Below, in pieces: positions 9,058-18,115 of a DNA stretch of 64,000 nt. The notes below the pieces were generated by a model. The model saw nothing but the letters and a program-made list of their open reading frames with translations. It searched no databases and was not told where the DNA came from. Source of the DNA: Neorhizobium populisoli (lineage in GTDB: Bacteria > Pseudomonadota > Alphaproteobacteria > Rhizobiales > Rhizobiaceae); the NCBI RefSeq assembly GCF_019430945.1, contig NZ_JAHYCB010000006.1, forward strand, positions 186,001-250,000, in the 5' to 3' direction. Position numbers and translations under genes: made by a program. Position 1 is the stretch's first letter. Each line of letters starts with the position of its first letter.

Positions 9058-9564
9058 TCAGCTTGCCAGCCCGACCTGTGGCTGCGGGCGCAGCATCTTC
9101 TTGAGCTTGTAGAGGAAGGCGAGCGGCGCCGGGAAAGGCTTGCGCAGGAAGGCAATCTTGCGGACATAGGTGTCGATCCGCCAGGTGGCCCAGGTGCCGC
9201 CCTTGAAATAGGCGACGTCGCCGGCGCGCAGCACGCGCTGGGTGCCGTCCTCGGCCGTCACATGCACCTCGCCTTCAAGGATGACGACCGTTTCGTCCCA
9301 GCCGAAGAACCAGCGGAATGAGCCCGCGGTACAATCCCATACGCCGGTGGCGGCACATTCGTCGTCGGCCGTGGAATGGGCCGCGACGCGGGCCTGCGGA
9401 TTGCCCGCAAGGATCCAGGTCGGCTCGATCGGCGAGGGCGACATTTCCAGCGCATCGGGGCAGGCACCGATGAAGGATTTCGATGCCGAGCGCTCCGGCT
9501 GTTCGTAGTTCTTGTAGCGGATCGCGACCGCGGCTGCGGTGGCAGCAATCATGTGCCAGCTCAT
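9058..9564 (-). CDS. Cupin-domain protein (DUF861/cupin_3 type)
   Basis: A 168-aa protein with an N-terminal hydrophobic stretch (IAATAAAVAI) and a single cupin barrel. The second cupin motif is visible as DETVVILEGEVHVTAEDG followed by LRAGDVAYFKGGTWATWRI. DUF861 cupins include ureidoglycine aminohydrolases, but most are uncharacterised, and the canonical HxH of the first motif is not evident here. It stands alone between gshB and ugpC with its own hairpin downstream. No substrate can be named. Confidence 0.8.
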   Translation of the reverse strand: MSWHMIAATAAAVAIRYKNYEQPERSASKSFIGACPDALEMSPSPIEPTWILAGNPQARVAAHSTADDECAATGVWDCTAGSFRWFFGWDETVVILEGEVHVTAEDGTQRVLRAGDVAYFKGGTWATWRIDTYVRKIAFLRKPFPAPLAFLYKLKKMLRPQPQVGLAS

Positions 9565-9678
9565 ATTACCCCCTCAGGCTATCAACTGAGGGGGACGATA
9601 GCGACAAAGCGTAAGCCGGGCGTTCAAGCCGTTATTAGGATTTTAACGACCCATCCGAATTTCAACCCATGGCTTCAT

Positions 9679-10779
9679 TCAGATGACAGGCTCCGCCGGG
9701 GCCAGCTTCGCCTGCGCCGGCACTTGGCCGGGCAGGCGCTTGCCGGTATCGGCGGCGAAGAAATGCAGCCGTTTCGGGTCGATCGCCAGACGCATTTCCG
9801 GCGAAAGCTCGGCGTCGGGCGCAACGGCGGCCGTTGCAAGCTGGTCGCCGATCATGCCGTGGATCAGGCGCTGCGAGCCCAGTTCCTCGGTATATTCGAG
9901 GCGGAAGGGTAACGCTTCCTCGTCGGCGCGGGCGATCCGCATGTCCTCGGCGCGGAAACCGACGGTGACGGCGCCGGAGGTCGGCGCAAAACCGTTGAGG
10001 CCGATCATCGAAGGGCCGATCGCCAGCTTGTCGCCGTGCAGCTCGCCCTTGACGAGGTTCATGGCCGGCGAGCCGATGAAGCTTGCGACGAAGGTGGAGG
10101 CCGGGGCGTGATAGACTTCGAGCGGCGCGCCGATCTGCTCGACCTTGCCGCCGTTCAGGACCACGAGGCGGTCGGCGAGCGTCATCGCTTCCAGCTGGTC
10201 GTGGGTGACGTAGATCGAGGTAGTGCCGAGGCGGCGCTGCAGGCGCTTGATTTCGCCGCGCATCGAGACACGCAGCTTGGCATCGAGGTTGGAGAGCGGT
10301 TCGTCGAACAGGAAGACGGCCGGCTTGCGGACGATGGCACGGCCCATGGCGACGCGCTGCCGCTGACCACCGGAAAGCGCGCGCGGCTTGCGTTCCAGAT
10401 ACTGGCCGATTTCCAGCATGCGGGCGGCTTCGGCGACGCGCGTGTCGATCTCAGCCTTCGGGGTCTTGCGGTTCTTCAGGCCGTATTCCAGGTTCTGGCG
10501 CACCGTCATATGCGGATAGAGCGCGTAGTTCTGGAACACCATGGCGATATCGCGATCGGCCGGCTCCATGTTGTTGACGGTGCGCGAACCGATCTTCACT
10601 TCTCCTTCGGAGATCGTCTCGAGGCCGGCGATCATGCGCAGCAGCGTGGACTTGCCGCAGCCGGACGGGCCGACGAGGACGATGAACTCGCCATCGGCGA
10701 TGTTCAGCTTGATGTCGGAGACGGCACGAACGCCGCCTGTATAGACCTTGCCGACGCTTTCGACATCGATGGAAGCCAT
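9679..10779 (-). CDS. ugpC: sn-Glycerol-3-phosphate ABC transporter, ATP-binding subunit
   Basis: A 366-aa MalK/UgpC-type ATPase. It has Walker [17 protein letters not shown], signature [19 protein letters not shown], Walker [16 protein letters not shown] and switch histidine [12 protein letters not shown], with a C-terminal TOBE regulatory region. It energises the UgpAE permease at the inner membrane. The start at MASIDVES follows the ugpE stop directly; a longer frame to 10890 only overlaps ugpE. It is the last gene of ugpB-A-E-C. The name rests on similarity and gene order; closely related ATPases serve other sugars. Confidence 0.95.
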   Translation of the reverse strand: MASIDVESVGKVYTGGVRAVSDIKLNIADGEFIVLVGPSGCGKSTLLRMIAGLETISEGEVKIGSRTVNNMEPADRDIAMVFQNYALYPHMTVRQNLEYGLKNRKTPKAEIDTRVAEAARMLEIGQYLERKPRALSGGQRQRVAMGRAIVRKPAVFLFDEPLSNLDAKLRVSMRGEIKRLQRRLGTTSIYVTHDQLEAMTLADRLVVLNGGKVEQIGAPLEVYHAPASTFVASFIGSPAMNLVKGELHGDKLAIGPSMIGLNGFAPTSGAVTVGFRAEDMRIARADEEALPFRLEYTEELGSQRLIHGMIGDQLATAAVAPDAELSPEMRLAIDPKRLHFFAADTGKRLPGQVPAQAKLAPAEPVI

Positions 10780-10781
10780 GA

Positions 10782-11630
10782 TTATTTCTCCGTTTCGACC
10801 AGGCCTTTGACGAACAGGCGCTGCATGAAGATGATGACGAGGACCGGCGGCAGGCCTGCCAGGATGACGCCCGCCATGACGAGGTTCCACTGGGTGTCGC
10901 CGTCGAGCACGGATGCGAGGCGCTTGATGCCCATGACGACCGTATAATAATGCGGCTCGGTGGTGATCAGCATCGGCCAGAGATACTGGTTCCAGCCGTA
11001 GATAAACATGATGATGAAGAGCGCTGCGATATTGGTGCGCGACAGCGGCAGAAGGATATCGCGGAAGAATTTCAGCGGGCCGGCGCCATCGACGCGGGCC
11101 GCTTCCATCATCTCCTCCGGCACCGTCAGGAAGAACTGGCGGAACAGGAAGGTGGCGGTGGCCGACGCGATGACCGGAATGACCAGACCGGAATAGGAGT
11201 TCAGCATGCCGAGATCGGCGACGACCTTGTAGGTCGGCAGGATGCGCACTTCCACCGGCAGCATCAGCGTCATGAAGATGACCCAGAAGGCGAGAACGCG
11301 CAACGGAAAGCGGAAATAGACGATCGCGAAGGCGGAAATAATCGAGATCGAGATTTTGCCGACGGCGATCAGGATCGCCATGATGAGACTGTTGACGAGC
11401 ATCATCAGGAACGGCGGCGCACCGGCCGTCGATTCACCGGAATTCAGCAGGTAGCCATAGTTAGCCGCCATGTGGTCGCCGGGGGTCAGCGGCACGATGC
11501 CGCTCATGAAATCGGTCGGCCCGTGGGTCGAGGCGATGAAGGCGAGATAGACCGGGAAGACCACCGTCAGCACGCCTATGATCAGGATGAGATGGGTCAG
11601 GAAGGTGATGAAGGGGCGATTTTCGACCAT
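10782..11630 (-). CDS. ugpE: sn-Glycerol-3-phosphate ABC transporter, permease UgpE
   Basis: A 282-aa inner-membrane permease with about six transmembrane segments, the first at [20 protein letters not shown]. The cytoplasmic EAA loop that contacts the ATPase reads [20 protein letters not shown]. The ATG at 11630 (MVENRPF) lies 10 bp after the ugpA stop; an in-frame extension to 11699 would overlap ugpA and lacks hydrophobic or conserved content. It pairs with UgpA to form the channel. Confidence 0.95.
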   Translation of the reverse strand: MVENRPFITFLTHLILIIGVLTVVFPVYLAFIASTHGPTDFMSGIVPLTPGDHMAANYGYLLNSGESTAGAPPFLMMLVNSLIMAILIAVGKISISIISAFAIVYFRFPLRVLAFWVIFMTLMLPVEVRILPTYKVVADLGMLNSYSGLVIPVIASATATFLFRQFFLTVPEEMMEAARVDGAGPLKFFRDILLPLSRTNIAALFIIMFIYGWNQYLWPMLITTEPHYYTVVMGIKRLASVLDGDTQWNLVMAGVILAGLPPVLVIIFMQRLFVKGLVETEK

Positions 11631-11640
11631 CGTCAAATCC

Positions 11641-12525
11641 TCAATACTGAACTTTGCGCTCGATCCAGCGGAACTGGACGACGGTGAGGACAACGACAAT
11701 CAGCATCAGGATGACCGACTGCGCGGCGGACGGTCCGAGGTTGAGGCCGATGAAACCGTCGGCATAGACCTTGTAGACCAGGATGTTGGTGGACTGCGAA
11801 GGGCCGCCGGAGGTCGTCGCGTCGACGATGCCGAACGTATCGAACATCGCATAGGTGATGTTGATGACGGCGAGGAAGAAGGTCGTCGGCGACAAGAGCG
11901 GGAAGACCACCGTCCAGAAACGCTTGAACGGGCCGGCGCCATCGATGGCGGCCGCTTCGGTCAGCGACTGCGGCACGGACTGCAGGCCGGCAACGAAGAA
12001 CAGGAAATTATAGGAAATCTGCTTCCAGGCGGCGGCGATGATGATCAGCACCATGGCATCGCCGGTGTGCAGGCGGTGGTTCCATTCGTAACCGACGAAG
12101 GTCAGCAGATAGGGAATGATGCCGATCGAGGGGTTGAACATGAACCACCAGAGAAGGCCGGCAGCGGCGGGCGCCACCGCATAAGGCCAGACCAGCAGGG
12201 TCGTGTAGAACCGTCCCGAGCGCAGCACGCGATTGACGCAGACCGCAAACATCAGGGACAGGCTCATCGACAGGACCGTGACGCCGACCGAGAAGACGAA
12301 GGTCGCGCCGAGCGCATTCAGATAGTCCGGATCGTCGAGAAGCCGGGTGTAGTTGGCGAACCAGACGAAGGTCTCCTTCAGGCCGAAAGGGTCCTGGCGG
12401 AGAAACGACTGGCGGATTGCCTGGGCCGCGGGCCATACGAAAAAGATGAGCGTGATGATGAGCTGCGGCGCCAGCAGGAAATACGGCAGGACGCGGCTTT
12501 GAAAAACGGTGCGCTTGGTTTGCAT
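11641..12525 (-). CDS. ugpA: sn-Glycerol-3-phosphate ABC transporter, permease UgpA
   Basis: A 294-aa inner-membrane permease. It starts with a basic MQTKRTVF followed by VLPYFLLAPQLIITLIFFVW as the first membrane segment. The EAA loop reads EAAAIDGAGPFKRFWTVVFP. It is the second gene of the ugp operon and is separated from ugpB by 69 bp that hold a stable hairpin (12549-12575). MGLAMQTK, four codons upstream, is an alternative start. Confidence 0.95.
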   Translation of the reverse strand: MQTKRTVFQSRVLPYFLLAPQLIITLIFFVWPAAQAIRQSFLRQDPFGLKETFVWFANYTRLLDDPDYLNALGATFVFSVGVTVLSMSLSLMFAVCVNRVLRSGRFYTTLLVWPYAVAPAAAGLLWWFMFNPSIGIIPYLLTFVGYEWNHRLHTGDAMVLIIIAAAWKQISYNFLFFVAGLQSVPQSLTEAAAIDGAGPFKRFWTVVFPLLSPTTFFLAVINITYAMFDTFGIVDATTSGGPSQSTNILVYKVYADGFIGLNLGPSAAQSVILMLIVVVLTVVQFRWIERKVQY

Positions 12526-12548
12526 GGCGAGACCCACCTAAGGAAACA

Positions 12549-12575
12549 CCCTCCCCGGCTTGAGGCCGGAGAGGG
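12549..12575 (-). other. Intercistronic hairpin between ugpB and ugpA
   Basis: The stem CCCTC-C-CCGGC pairs with GCCGG-A-GAGGG around a 5-nt loop, with one mismatch and no T tract on the minus strand. Hairpins directly after the gene for a binding protein commonly protect its mRNA or cause partial termination, so that binding protein exceeds permease. That role is inferred from position. Confidence 0.6.
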
Positions 12576-12594
12576 CAGATTGCAGAGCTGAAAC

Positions 12595-13920
12595 TTAGTT
12601 GTTGGCAGCTTCGAATTCGCGCAGGATGGCGTTGCCAGCCTTGGCAGCATCGTCGAGAGCCTGCTGGCCGGTCTTCTTGCCGGACAGAACGGATTCGAAC
12701 TGCTGGTCGATCAGGTCGCGGATCTGGGTCAGGTTGCCGAAACGAACGCCCTTGGAATTGTCGGACGGCGTGCCGCGCATGATCTGCTTGATGGCGATGT
12801 CGGAGCCCGGGTTCTTTTCGTAATAACCCTGCTTCTGGCCGAACTCGTAGGAAGCGTTGGTGATCGGCAGGTAACCGGTGAACTGGTGCCAGTCAGCCTG
12901 GACTTCCGGCTTCGACAGGTAGGTGAAGAATTTGGCAACGCCCTTGTAGACTTCCGCGTTCTTCTGGCCGTTCAGAACCCAGAGGGTTGCGCCGCCGATG
13001 ATGGAGTTCTTCGGGTCCTTGGTGACGGTGTCGTCATAAGGCATCGGCGCGAAACCGACCTTGAATCCCTTGGCGTTGTTGATGACGCCGGCGCGCGAAG
13101 CGGACGAACCCATGTAGACTGCGCATTGCTGCGAGTAGAAGCTCGGAGCGGTTTCAGCGCCGCCGCCCGGGCCGCCATACTTGAATACCTTGGCGTCCTG
13201 CAGCTTCTTGAGGTTATCCCAGAAAGCAGCCTGTTCCTTGCCGTTGAACTTGAATTCGGTCTTCAGGCCGCCGAAACCGTTCTGAAGCGTGCCAAACGGC
13301 AGGTTCTGGATGGCGGAGTAGTTTTCGAGGCCAACCCAGGTCGCAGCGTAGGACAGGGTGAAGCCACACTGAGCAGCGCCGGAATCAACGATCTTCTTGC
13401 CGGCTGCCGCGAGTTCAGCCCAGGTCTTCGGGGCGACTTCCGGATCAAGGCCAGCCTTCTGGAAGACGTCCTTGTTGTAGTACATGATCGGGGTCGAGGA
13501 GTTGAACGGCATGGACAGGATGTTGCCCTGTGCGTCCGAATAGTAACCTACGACCGGGGCGAGGAAGCCCTTCGGGTCCCACGGCTCCTTGTTGTCGGCC
13601 ATCAGCTTGTAGACCGGATAGACGGCGCCCTTGGCGGCCATCATCGTGCCGGTACCGACTTCGAAGACCTGAACGATCGCCGGCTGCTGGCCAGCGCGGA
13701 AGGCTGCGATAGCGGCGGTCAGGGTTTCCGGGTAGGTGCCCTTGAAGACCGGAACGATCTTGTAATCGCTCTGGCTTTCGTTGAACTTCGTGGCGATCTC
13801 TTCGAGCTTCTTGCCGAGCTCGCCGCCCATGGCGTGCCACCAGGTTACTTCGGTCGCGGCAAGCGACGAGGTTGCCGACAGGGCAACGGCAAGCGCTGCC
13901 ATCGAAAGCTTCTTGAACAT
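12595..13920 (-). CDS. ugpB: sn-Glycerol-3-phosphate ABC transporter, periplasmic binding protein
   Basis: A 441-aa solute-binding protein with a Sec signal peptide (MFKKLSMAALAVALSATSSLA, cleavage before ATEVTWWHAMGG). UgpB captures glycerol-3-phosphate and glycerophosphodiesters, so the system supplies phosphate and carbon. The WWHAMGG start and the KTWAELAAAGKKI region are typical of UgpB-like proteins. The start at 13920 is set by the signal peptide. It is the first gene of ugpBAEC and sits behind a probable Pho box at 13985-14013. Confidence 0.95.
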   Translation of the reverse strand: MFKKLSMAALAVALSATSSLAATEVTWWHAMGGELGKKLEEIATKFNESQSDYKIVPVFKGTYPETLTAAIAAFRAGQQPAIVQVFEVGTGTMMAAKGAVYPVYKLMADNKEPWDPKGFLAPVVGYYSDAQGNILSMPFNSSTPIMYYNKDVFQKAGLDPEVAPKTWAELAAAGKKIVDSGAAQCGFTLSYAATWVGLENYSAIQNLPFGTLQNGFGGLKTEFKFNGKEQAAFWDNLKKLQDAKVFKYGGPGGGAETAPSFYSQQCAVYMGSSASRAGVINNAKGFKVGFAPMPYDDTVTKDPKNSIIGGATLWVLNGQKNAEVYKGVAKFFTYLSKPEVQADWHQFTGYLPITNASYEFGQKQGYYEKNPGSDIAIKQIMRGTPSDNSKGVRFGNLTQIRDLIDQQFESVLSGKKTGQQALDDAAKAGNAILREFEAANN

Positions 13921-13984
13921 ATGGACGTCCTCTCCACCTTGGTTGGGGTCGAGGATCGCAATAGGGCCGAGCTGTGACACGCCC

Positions 13985-14013
13985 TTAACAGTTTTATGTC
14001 AGATTTATAACAT
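13985..14013 (-). promoter_or_regulatory. Candidate PhoB (Pho) box upstream of ugpB
   Basis: On the minus strand CTGACATAAAACTGTTAA closely matches the Pho-box pattern CTGTCAT-N4-CTGTCAT. A third half-site, ATGTTAT, precedes it, giving three half-sites at an 11-bp period. It ends 65 bp before the ugpB start. Control of ugp by phosphate starvation through PhoB is well established in enterics and rhizobia. Confidence 0.65.
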
Positions 14014-14044
14014 TGCACAGCCATGCAATCATGGCATGACCCGC

Positions 14045-14458
14045 TTAGAAGGCATCGGGAAAATGCCGGGGCATGCGCCAGGGCAAAACGGCAATGACGT
14101 CGTATCGTTGCGAAAGAGTGCCGGCATCGCGGCGTTTCGAAAGCCAGATGTCGCTTGCTGCCCGGATGCGCCTCTGCGTGTCATAACCCACGGCATCGAC
14201 TGCATCGATTTCGCTCGCCCGCGCCTTCACTTCGACGAAAACGATAAGATCCCGTCTGCGGGCGATCAGGTCGATCTCGCCGAGCCGGGTGCGGTAGCGG
14301 ATGGCCAGGATGCGGTAGCCCTTGGCCATCAGATAAAGGGCGGCGAGGTATTCGGAGAGATGGCCGCGCCGATAAGCCTTCCGGCGATCGACGGTCTTTC
14401 GCCCGGCGCCCCCGCCCTTCACATCCTCGTTATCGCCACCTTTATTTCCCGCCGGCAT
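14045..14458 (-). CDS. yraN: YraN family (UPF0102) endonuclease-like protein
   Basis: A 137-aa protein with the PD-(D/E)XK-like core of UPF0102: RGHLSEYLAALYLMAKGY, then GEIDLIARRRDLIVFVEVKAR, where the Asp and the Glu-x-Lys are the expected catalytic set. The biological role is unproven; Holliday-junction-resolvase-like nuclease activity is proposed. Its start overlaps the end of rsmI by 17 bp, a pairing very common in alphaproteobacteria. Confidence 0.92.
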   Translation of the reverse strand: MPAGNKGGDNEDVKGGGAGRKTVDRRKAYRRGHLSEYLAALYLMAKGYRILAIRYRTRLGEIDLIARRRDLIVFVEVKARASEIDAVDAVGYDTQRRIRAASDIWLSKRRDAGTLSQRYDVIAVLPWRMPRHFPDAF

Positions 14459-15359
14459 CCTCGTCCTTCATGTCGAGCAGCCGCTGGTAGAGGTCCTTGC
14501 GGGCGATGCCGGTCACCCGCGCGGCTTCGGCTGCGGCCTTGGCGGTCGGCATGCTGGCGACGAGCTGGCGCAGCAGGGCATCGACCTCCACCTCGCCCGG
14601 CGCTTCCGGCGGTTGCGGCGGCTCGATGAGGAGAACGATCTCGCCCTTCACCGTCCGCTCGTCGTCATTATAAAAGATGGCAAGCTCTTCCAGCGTGCCG
14701 CGGCGGAATTCCTCGAAGGTCTTGGTCAGTTCCCGACAGACGCAGGCGCGGCGGTTCTTGCCCAGCACGTCGGCAGCGGCCGCGACCGTTGCGCCGATGC
14801 GGTGAGGGGATTCGAAGAACATCAATGTCGCCGGCACGTTCGAAAGCTCGGCCAGCCTGTCCCGCCGCCCCTTGTCCTTGGCCGGCAGGAAACCGGCAAA
14901 CAGGAAGGCATCGGACGGCATGCCGGAGCCGACGAGAGCGGCAAGCGGCGCCGAAGCGCCCGGGATCGGCACCACCTTGTAACCCGCCTCGATCGCCATC
15001 TGACCGAGCCGGTAGCCCGGATCGGAGACGAGCGGCGTGCCGGCATCGGAGACCAGCGCCACGGACTTGCCGGCCTCCAGAGCGGCGATCAGCTTCGGCC
15101 CGACCTCGTCGGAATTGTGCTCGTGATAGGCATAGGGCCGGTTGACGATGCCATAACGGTCGAGAAGCACGCGGGTAACCCGTGTATCCTCACAGGCCAG
15201 AACATCGGCGCCGGACAGCGTTTCCAGAGCCCGGAGCGTGATGTCGCCCAGATTGCCGATCGGGGTCGCGACCAGATAGAGCGCCGGCTCCAGCGGCCGC
15301 GCGGGCACGAACGTATTGGCGACGCGGTAGCCGCGCTGGCTTTTCAGGTCATCGGTCAA
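14442..15359 (-). CDS. rsmI: 16S rRNA 2'-O-ribose C1402 methyltransferase
   Basis: A 305-aa tetrapyrrole-methylase-fold enzyme that methylates the ribose of C1402 in 16S rRNA and tunes decoding. Family motifs are LYLVATPIGNLGDITLRA at the N-terminus (about 27-44), ACEDTRVTRVLLDRYGI, SDAGTPLVSDPGYRL, VVPIPGASA and FFESPHRIG. It overlaps yraN by 17 bp downstream. The 281-bp gap to dnaN holds the divergent promoters; I see no gene or strong hairpin in it. Confidence 0.96.
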   Translation of the reverse strand: MTDDLKSQRGYRVANTFVPARPLEPALYLVATPIGNLGDITLRALETLSGADVLACEDTRVTRVLLDRYGIVNRPYAYHEHNSDEVGPKLIAALEAGKSVALVSDAGTPLVSDPGYRLGQMAIEAGYKVVPIPGASAPLAALVGSGMPSDAFLFAGFLPAKDKGRRDRLAELSNVPATLMFFESPHRIGATVAAAADVLGKNRRACVCRELTKTFEEFRRGTLEELAIFYNDDERTVKGEIVLLIEPPQPPEAPGEVEVDALLRQLVASMPTAKAAAEAARVTGIARKDLYQRLLDMKDEDAGGK

Positions 15360-15640
15360 GTGGCATCACGCAGGCTGGTATCGTCATAGCCCTTTATGAT
15401 GAAGCCGCGCCGGTTGAGCAAGTGAGGCAGCAGGGAACGTCATCGGCCAAGCAGTGCCTGTTTTCTGTGTGAAAACTTGAGCTGCGACAATGAATCGAGG
15501 CGCTAACCTTCCGTTCACCCCTTGCTTTTCGACGGGGTTGTCTGCCATTTTGCCCGTCCACATGATCCGGCCTCATCCAGGCAGGCAGAATTTCCGGTTC
15601 CGGGGACACCGGGCCGACACGGTCGAAAGCGATAGCGTCC

Positions 15641-16759
15641 ATGCGTATTACTCTTGAGCGGTCCAACCTTCTGAAGTCGCTGAACCACGTGCATCGCGTG
15701 GTGGAGCGGCGCAACACGATCCCGATCCTGTCGAACGTGCTGATGCGCGCTTCAGGTAACAACCTCGATCTGAAGGCGACCGACCTCGATCTCGAAATCA
15801 CCGAATCTATTCCGGCCATGGTCGAGAATGCCGGTGCGACGACGGTTCCCGCACACCTTCTCTATGAAATCGTCCGCAAGCTGCCGGACGGTTCGGAAGT
15901 GCTGCTCGCCACCAGTTCGGATGGCGGCACGATGACGGTGCAATCCGGCCGCTCGAAGTTCTCGCTGCAGTGCCTGCCGGAATCCGACTTTCCGGATCTG
16001 ACTGCCGGCACCTTCTCCCATACGTTCAAGCTGAAGGCGACCGATCTCAAGATGCTGATCGATCGCACCCAGTTTGCGATCTCCACCGAAGAGACCCGCT
16101 ATTACCTGAACGGCATCTTCTTCCACACAATCGAGGCCGGCGGCGACCTGAAGCTGCGCGCCGTGGCGACCGACGGTCACCGCCTCGCCCGCGCCGATGT
16201 CGTGGCGCCGTCCGGTTCGGAAGGCATGCCGGGCATCATCATTCCGCGCAAGACGGTCGGCGAGTTGCAAAAACTGGTCGACGATCCGGAAGCGATGGTC
16301 ACGGTCGAAGTCTCCGATGCCAAGATCCGCCTGACGATCAACGGCATCATCATGACGTCGAAGCTGATCGACGGCACGTTCCCGGATTACCAGCGCGTCA
16401 TCCCCACCGGCAACGACAAGGAAATGCGCGTCGATTGCCAGAGCTTCACGAAGGCCGTCGACCGTGTTTCGACGATCTCCTCGGAACGCGGCCGCGCGGT
16501 CAAGCTGTCGCTGACCGATGGCCAGCTGATGCTGACTGTCAATAACCCGGATTCCGGCAGCGCTACGGAAGAAGTCGCCGTCGGTTACGAACATGACCCG
16601 ATGGAAATCGGCTTCAATGCCAAATACCTGCTCGACATTACCGCGCAGCTTTCCGGCGACGATGCGATCTTCATGCTGGCCGATGCCGGCTCGCCGACGC
16701 TGGTGCGCGACACGGCCGGCGACGATGCACTCTATGTCTTGATGCCGATGCGCGTCTGA
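15641..16759 (+). CDS. dnaN: DNA polymerase III beta subunit (sliding clamp)
   Basis: A 372-aa clamp with three repeated domains; the N-terminus MRITLERSNLLKSLNHVHRV and the C-terminal ending YVLMPMRV are characteristic. The dimeric ring tethers polymerase III to DNA. The gene stands apart from dnaA, as is usual in Rhizobiales, and ends in a strong terminator at 16769-16794. Confidence 0.97.
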   Translation: MRITLERSNLLKSLNHVHRVVERRNTIPILSNVLMRASGNNLDLKATDLDLEITESIPAMVENAGATTVPAHLLYEIVRKLPDGSEVLLATSSDGGTMTVQSGRSKFSLQCLPESDFPDLTAGTFSHTFKLKATDLKMLIDRTQFAISTEETRYYLNGIFFHTIEAGGDLKLRAVATDGHRLARADVVAPSGSEGMPGIIIPRKTVGELQKLVDDPEAMVTVEVSDAKIRLTINGIIMTSKLIDGTFPDYQRVIPTGNDKEMRVDCQSFTKAVDRVSTISSERGRAVKLSLTDGQLMLTVNNPDSGSATEEVAVGYEHDPMEIGFNAKYLLDITAQLSGDDAIFMLADAGSPTLVRDTAGDDALYVLMPMRV

Positions 16760-16768
16760 CTATTTAAG

Positions 16769-16794
16769 GCGGCTGGGAAACCAGCCGCTTTTTT
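16769..16794 (+). terminator. Intrinsic terminator of dnaN
   Basis: An 8-bp stem GCGGCTGG with a GAAA tetraloop and CCAGCCGC is followed by TTTTTT, 9 bp after the dnaN stop. It is a textbook intrinsic terminator. Confidence 0.95.
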
Positions 16795-16878
16795 CATGAC
16801 GTTTGCCGGATGCGACATTTTTCTTTGTCTTTGCGGCACCGCCGCTCAAGCTTAAGAAAAATGGGAGAGGATAAAACG

Positions 16879-17472
16879 ATGCAATTGCGCCTCAAGGAGC
16901 GGCTCGGCCGCAAGTTCGATGAGGAAATCCGGTTCTTCAAGGGCTGGATGGACGGTCCGAAACAGGTCGGCGCGATCTGCCCCACCTCCTCCGTCACTGC
17001 CAAGCGCATGGCAAGCGTCGTCGATACGACATCCGGCCTGCCGGTTCTCGAACTCGGACCCGGCACCGGTGTCATCACCAAGGCGATCCTGGCTCATGGC
17101 GTCACACCGGAAAACCTGGTGTCGGTCGAATACTCCACCGAGTTCTTCCAGAATCTGACGCGCTCCTATCCGGGCGTCAATTTCATCAACGGCGACGCTT
17201 TCGATCTCGGCAAGACGCTCGGCGCCTGGAAAGACAAGACCTTCGACAGCGTCGTCTCCGCCATCCCGCTCCTGAGCTTCCCGATGGAACAGCGCATCGC
17301 GCTGATCGACGACCTGCTCGACCGCATTCCGGCTGGCCGGCCGGTGATGCAGATCACCTACGGGCCGATCTCGCCGGTCATCGCCAGGCCGGATCGCTAC
17401 AAGATCAAGCACTACGACTTCGTGATGCGCAACATCCCGCCGGCGCAGCTCTGGACCTATACGCGCGCCTAG
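16879..17472 (+). CDS. pmtA: Phosphatidylethanolamine N-methyltransferase (Sinorhizobium type)
   Basis: A 197-aa SAM-dependent methyltransferase that methylates phosphatidylethanolamine three times to phosphatidylcholine, a major lipid of rhizobial membranes. The SAM motif is VLELGPGTGVITKAI (about 54-68), with ISAIPLL-like post-I sequence (VVSAIPLLSFP). The N-terminus FFKGWMDGPKQVGAICPTS is typical of the small soluble Rhizobiaceae enzyme. The ATG at 16879 follows GGGAGAGGAT; upstream in-frame ATGs at 16810 and 16861 lack better support. Confidence 0.93.
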   Translation: MQLRLKERLGRKFDEEIRFFKGWMDGPKQVGAICPTSSVTAKRMASVVDTTSGLPVLELGPGTGVITKAILAHGVTPENLVSVEYSTEFFQNLTRSYPGVNFINGDAFDLGKTLGAWKDKTFDSVVSAIPLLSFPMEQRIALIDDLLDRIPAGRPVMQITYGPISPVIARPDRYKIKHYDFVMRNIPPAQLWTYTRA

Positions 17473-17523
17473 GCCATAGAGGCCGGAACGCCATTTCCAG
17501 TTGTTTGTTTGTGAGCGCGCGAG

Positions 17524-18111
17524 ATGACCTTCGGCCTTTACATCACCCACCCCCAGGTGCGCATCGACCCGGACGTGCCGGTGCCGAAATGGGGGCTTTC
17601 CGATATCGGACGGGCGCGGGCCGAACAGGCCGCGCAATCGGACTGGGCCAAACGCCTCGGCCGGATCGTTTCCAGCGACGAGACCAAGGCGATCGAAACG
17701 GCGCAAGTGCTGGCGGCAGCCGCCGGCATCTCGATCGAGATCGCCGAAGACACCCACGAGAACGACCGCTCGGCGACCGGTTTTCTGCCGCCGCCGGAAT
17801 TCGAAAAGGCGGCCGACTGGTTTTTCGCCAATCCGAACGACAGTTTCAAAGGCTGGGAACGCGCCGCCGATGCGCAGGCGCGGATCGTTTCCGCAGTCCA
17901 GCGTATTCTGGCCGACCATGATCCTAACGTACCCATCGCCTTTGTCGGGCATGGCGGCGTCGGCACGCTCCTGAAGTGCCATCTCGCCAAGACGCCGATC
18001 GGTCGCGACCGCGACCAGCCGGGCGGCGGCGGCAATCTCTATTGTTTCGGTCTTGCGGATCGCATCATCTCGTGCGACTGGACCCCCATCGAGATTTGGA
18101 AAGGAATTTGA
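17524..18111 (+). CDS. Histidine phosphatase family protein with altered RHG motif
   Basis: A 195-aa protein of the phosphoglycerate-mutase-like superfamily (SixA-like). The region [15 protein letters not shown] (about 50-64) and the second catalytic block [11 protein letters not shown] are recognisable. The N-terminal signature normally reads RHGxT but is LYITHPQV here: the phosphorylatable His seems kept, while the preceding Arg and following Gly are replaced. Activity is therefore uncertain. The stop lies 4 bp before the pyrF start, so the two genes are probably cotranscribed. Confidence 0.85.
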   Translation: MTFGLYITHPQVRIDPDVPVPKWGLSDIGRARAEQAAQSDWAKRLGRIVSSDETKAIETAQVLAAAAGISIEIAEDTHENDRSATGFLPPPEFEKAADWFFANPNDSFKGWERAADAQARIVSAVQRILADHDPNVPIAFVGHGGVGTLLKCHLAKTPIGRDRDQPGGGGNLYCFGLADRIISCDWTPIEIWKGI

Positions 18112-18115
18112 GCCG

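Noticed and set aside
15394..15819. 141-aa minus-strand frame between rsmI and dnaN
   Set aside because: It overlaps the start of dnaN in antisense and shows no family or start signal; the region is better read as the dnaN and rsmI promoters.
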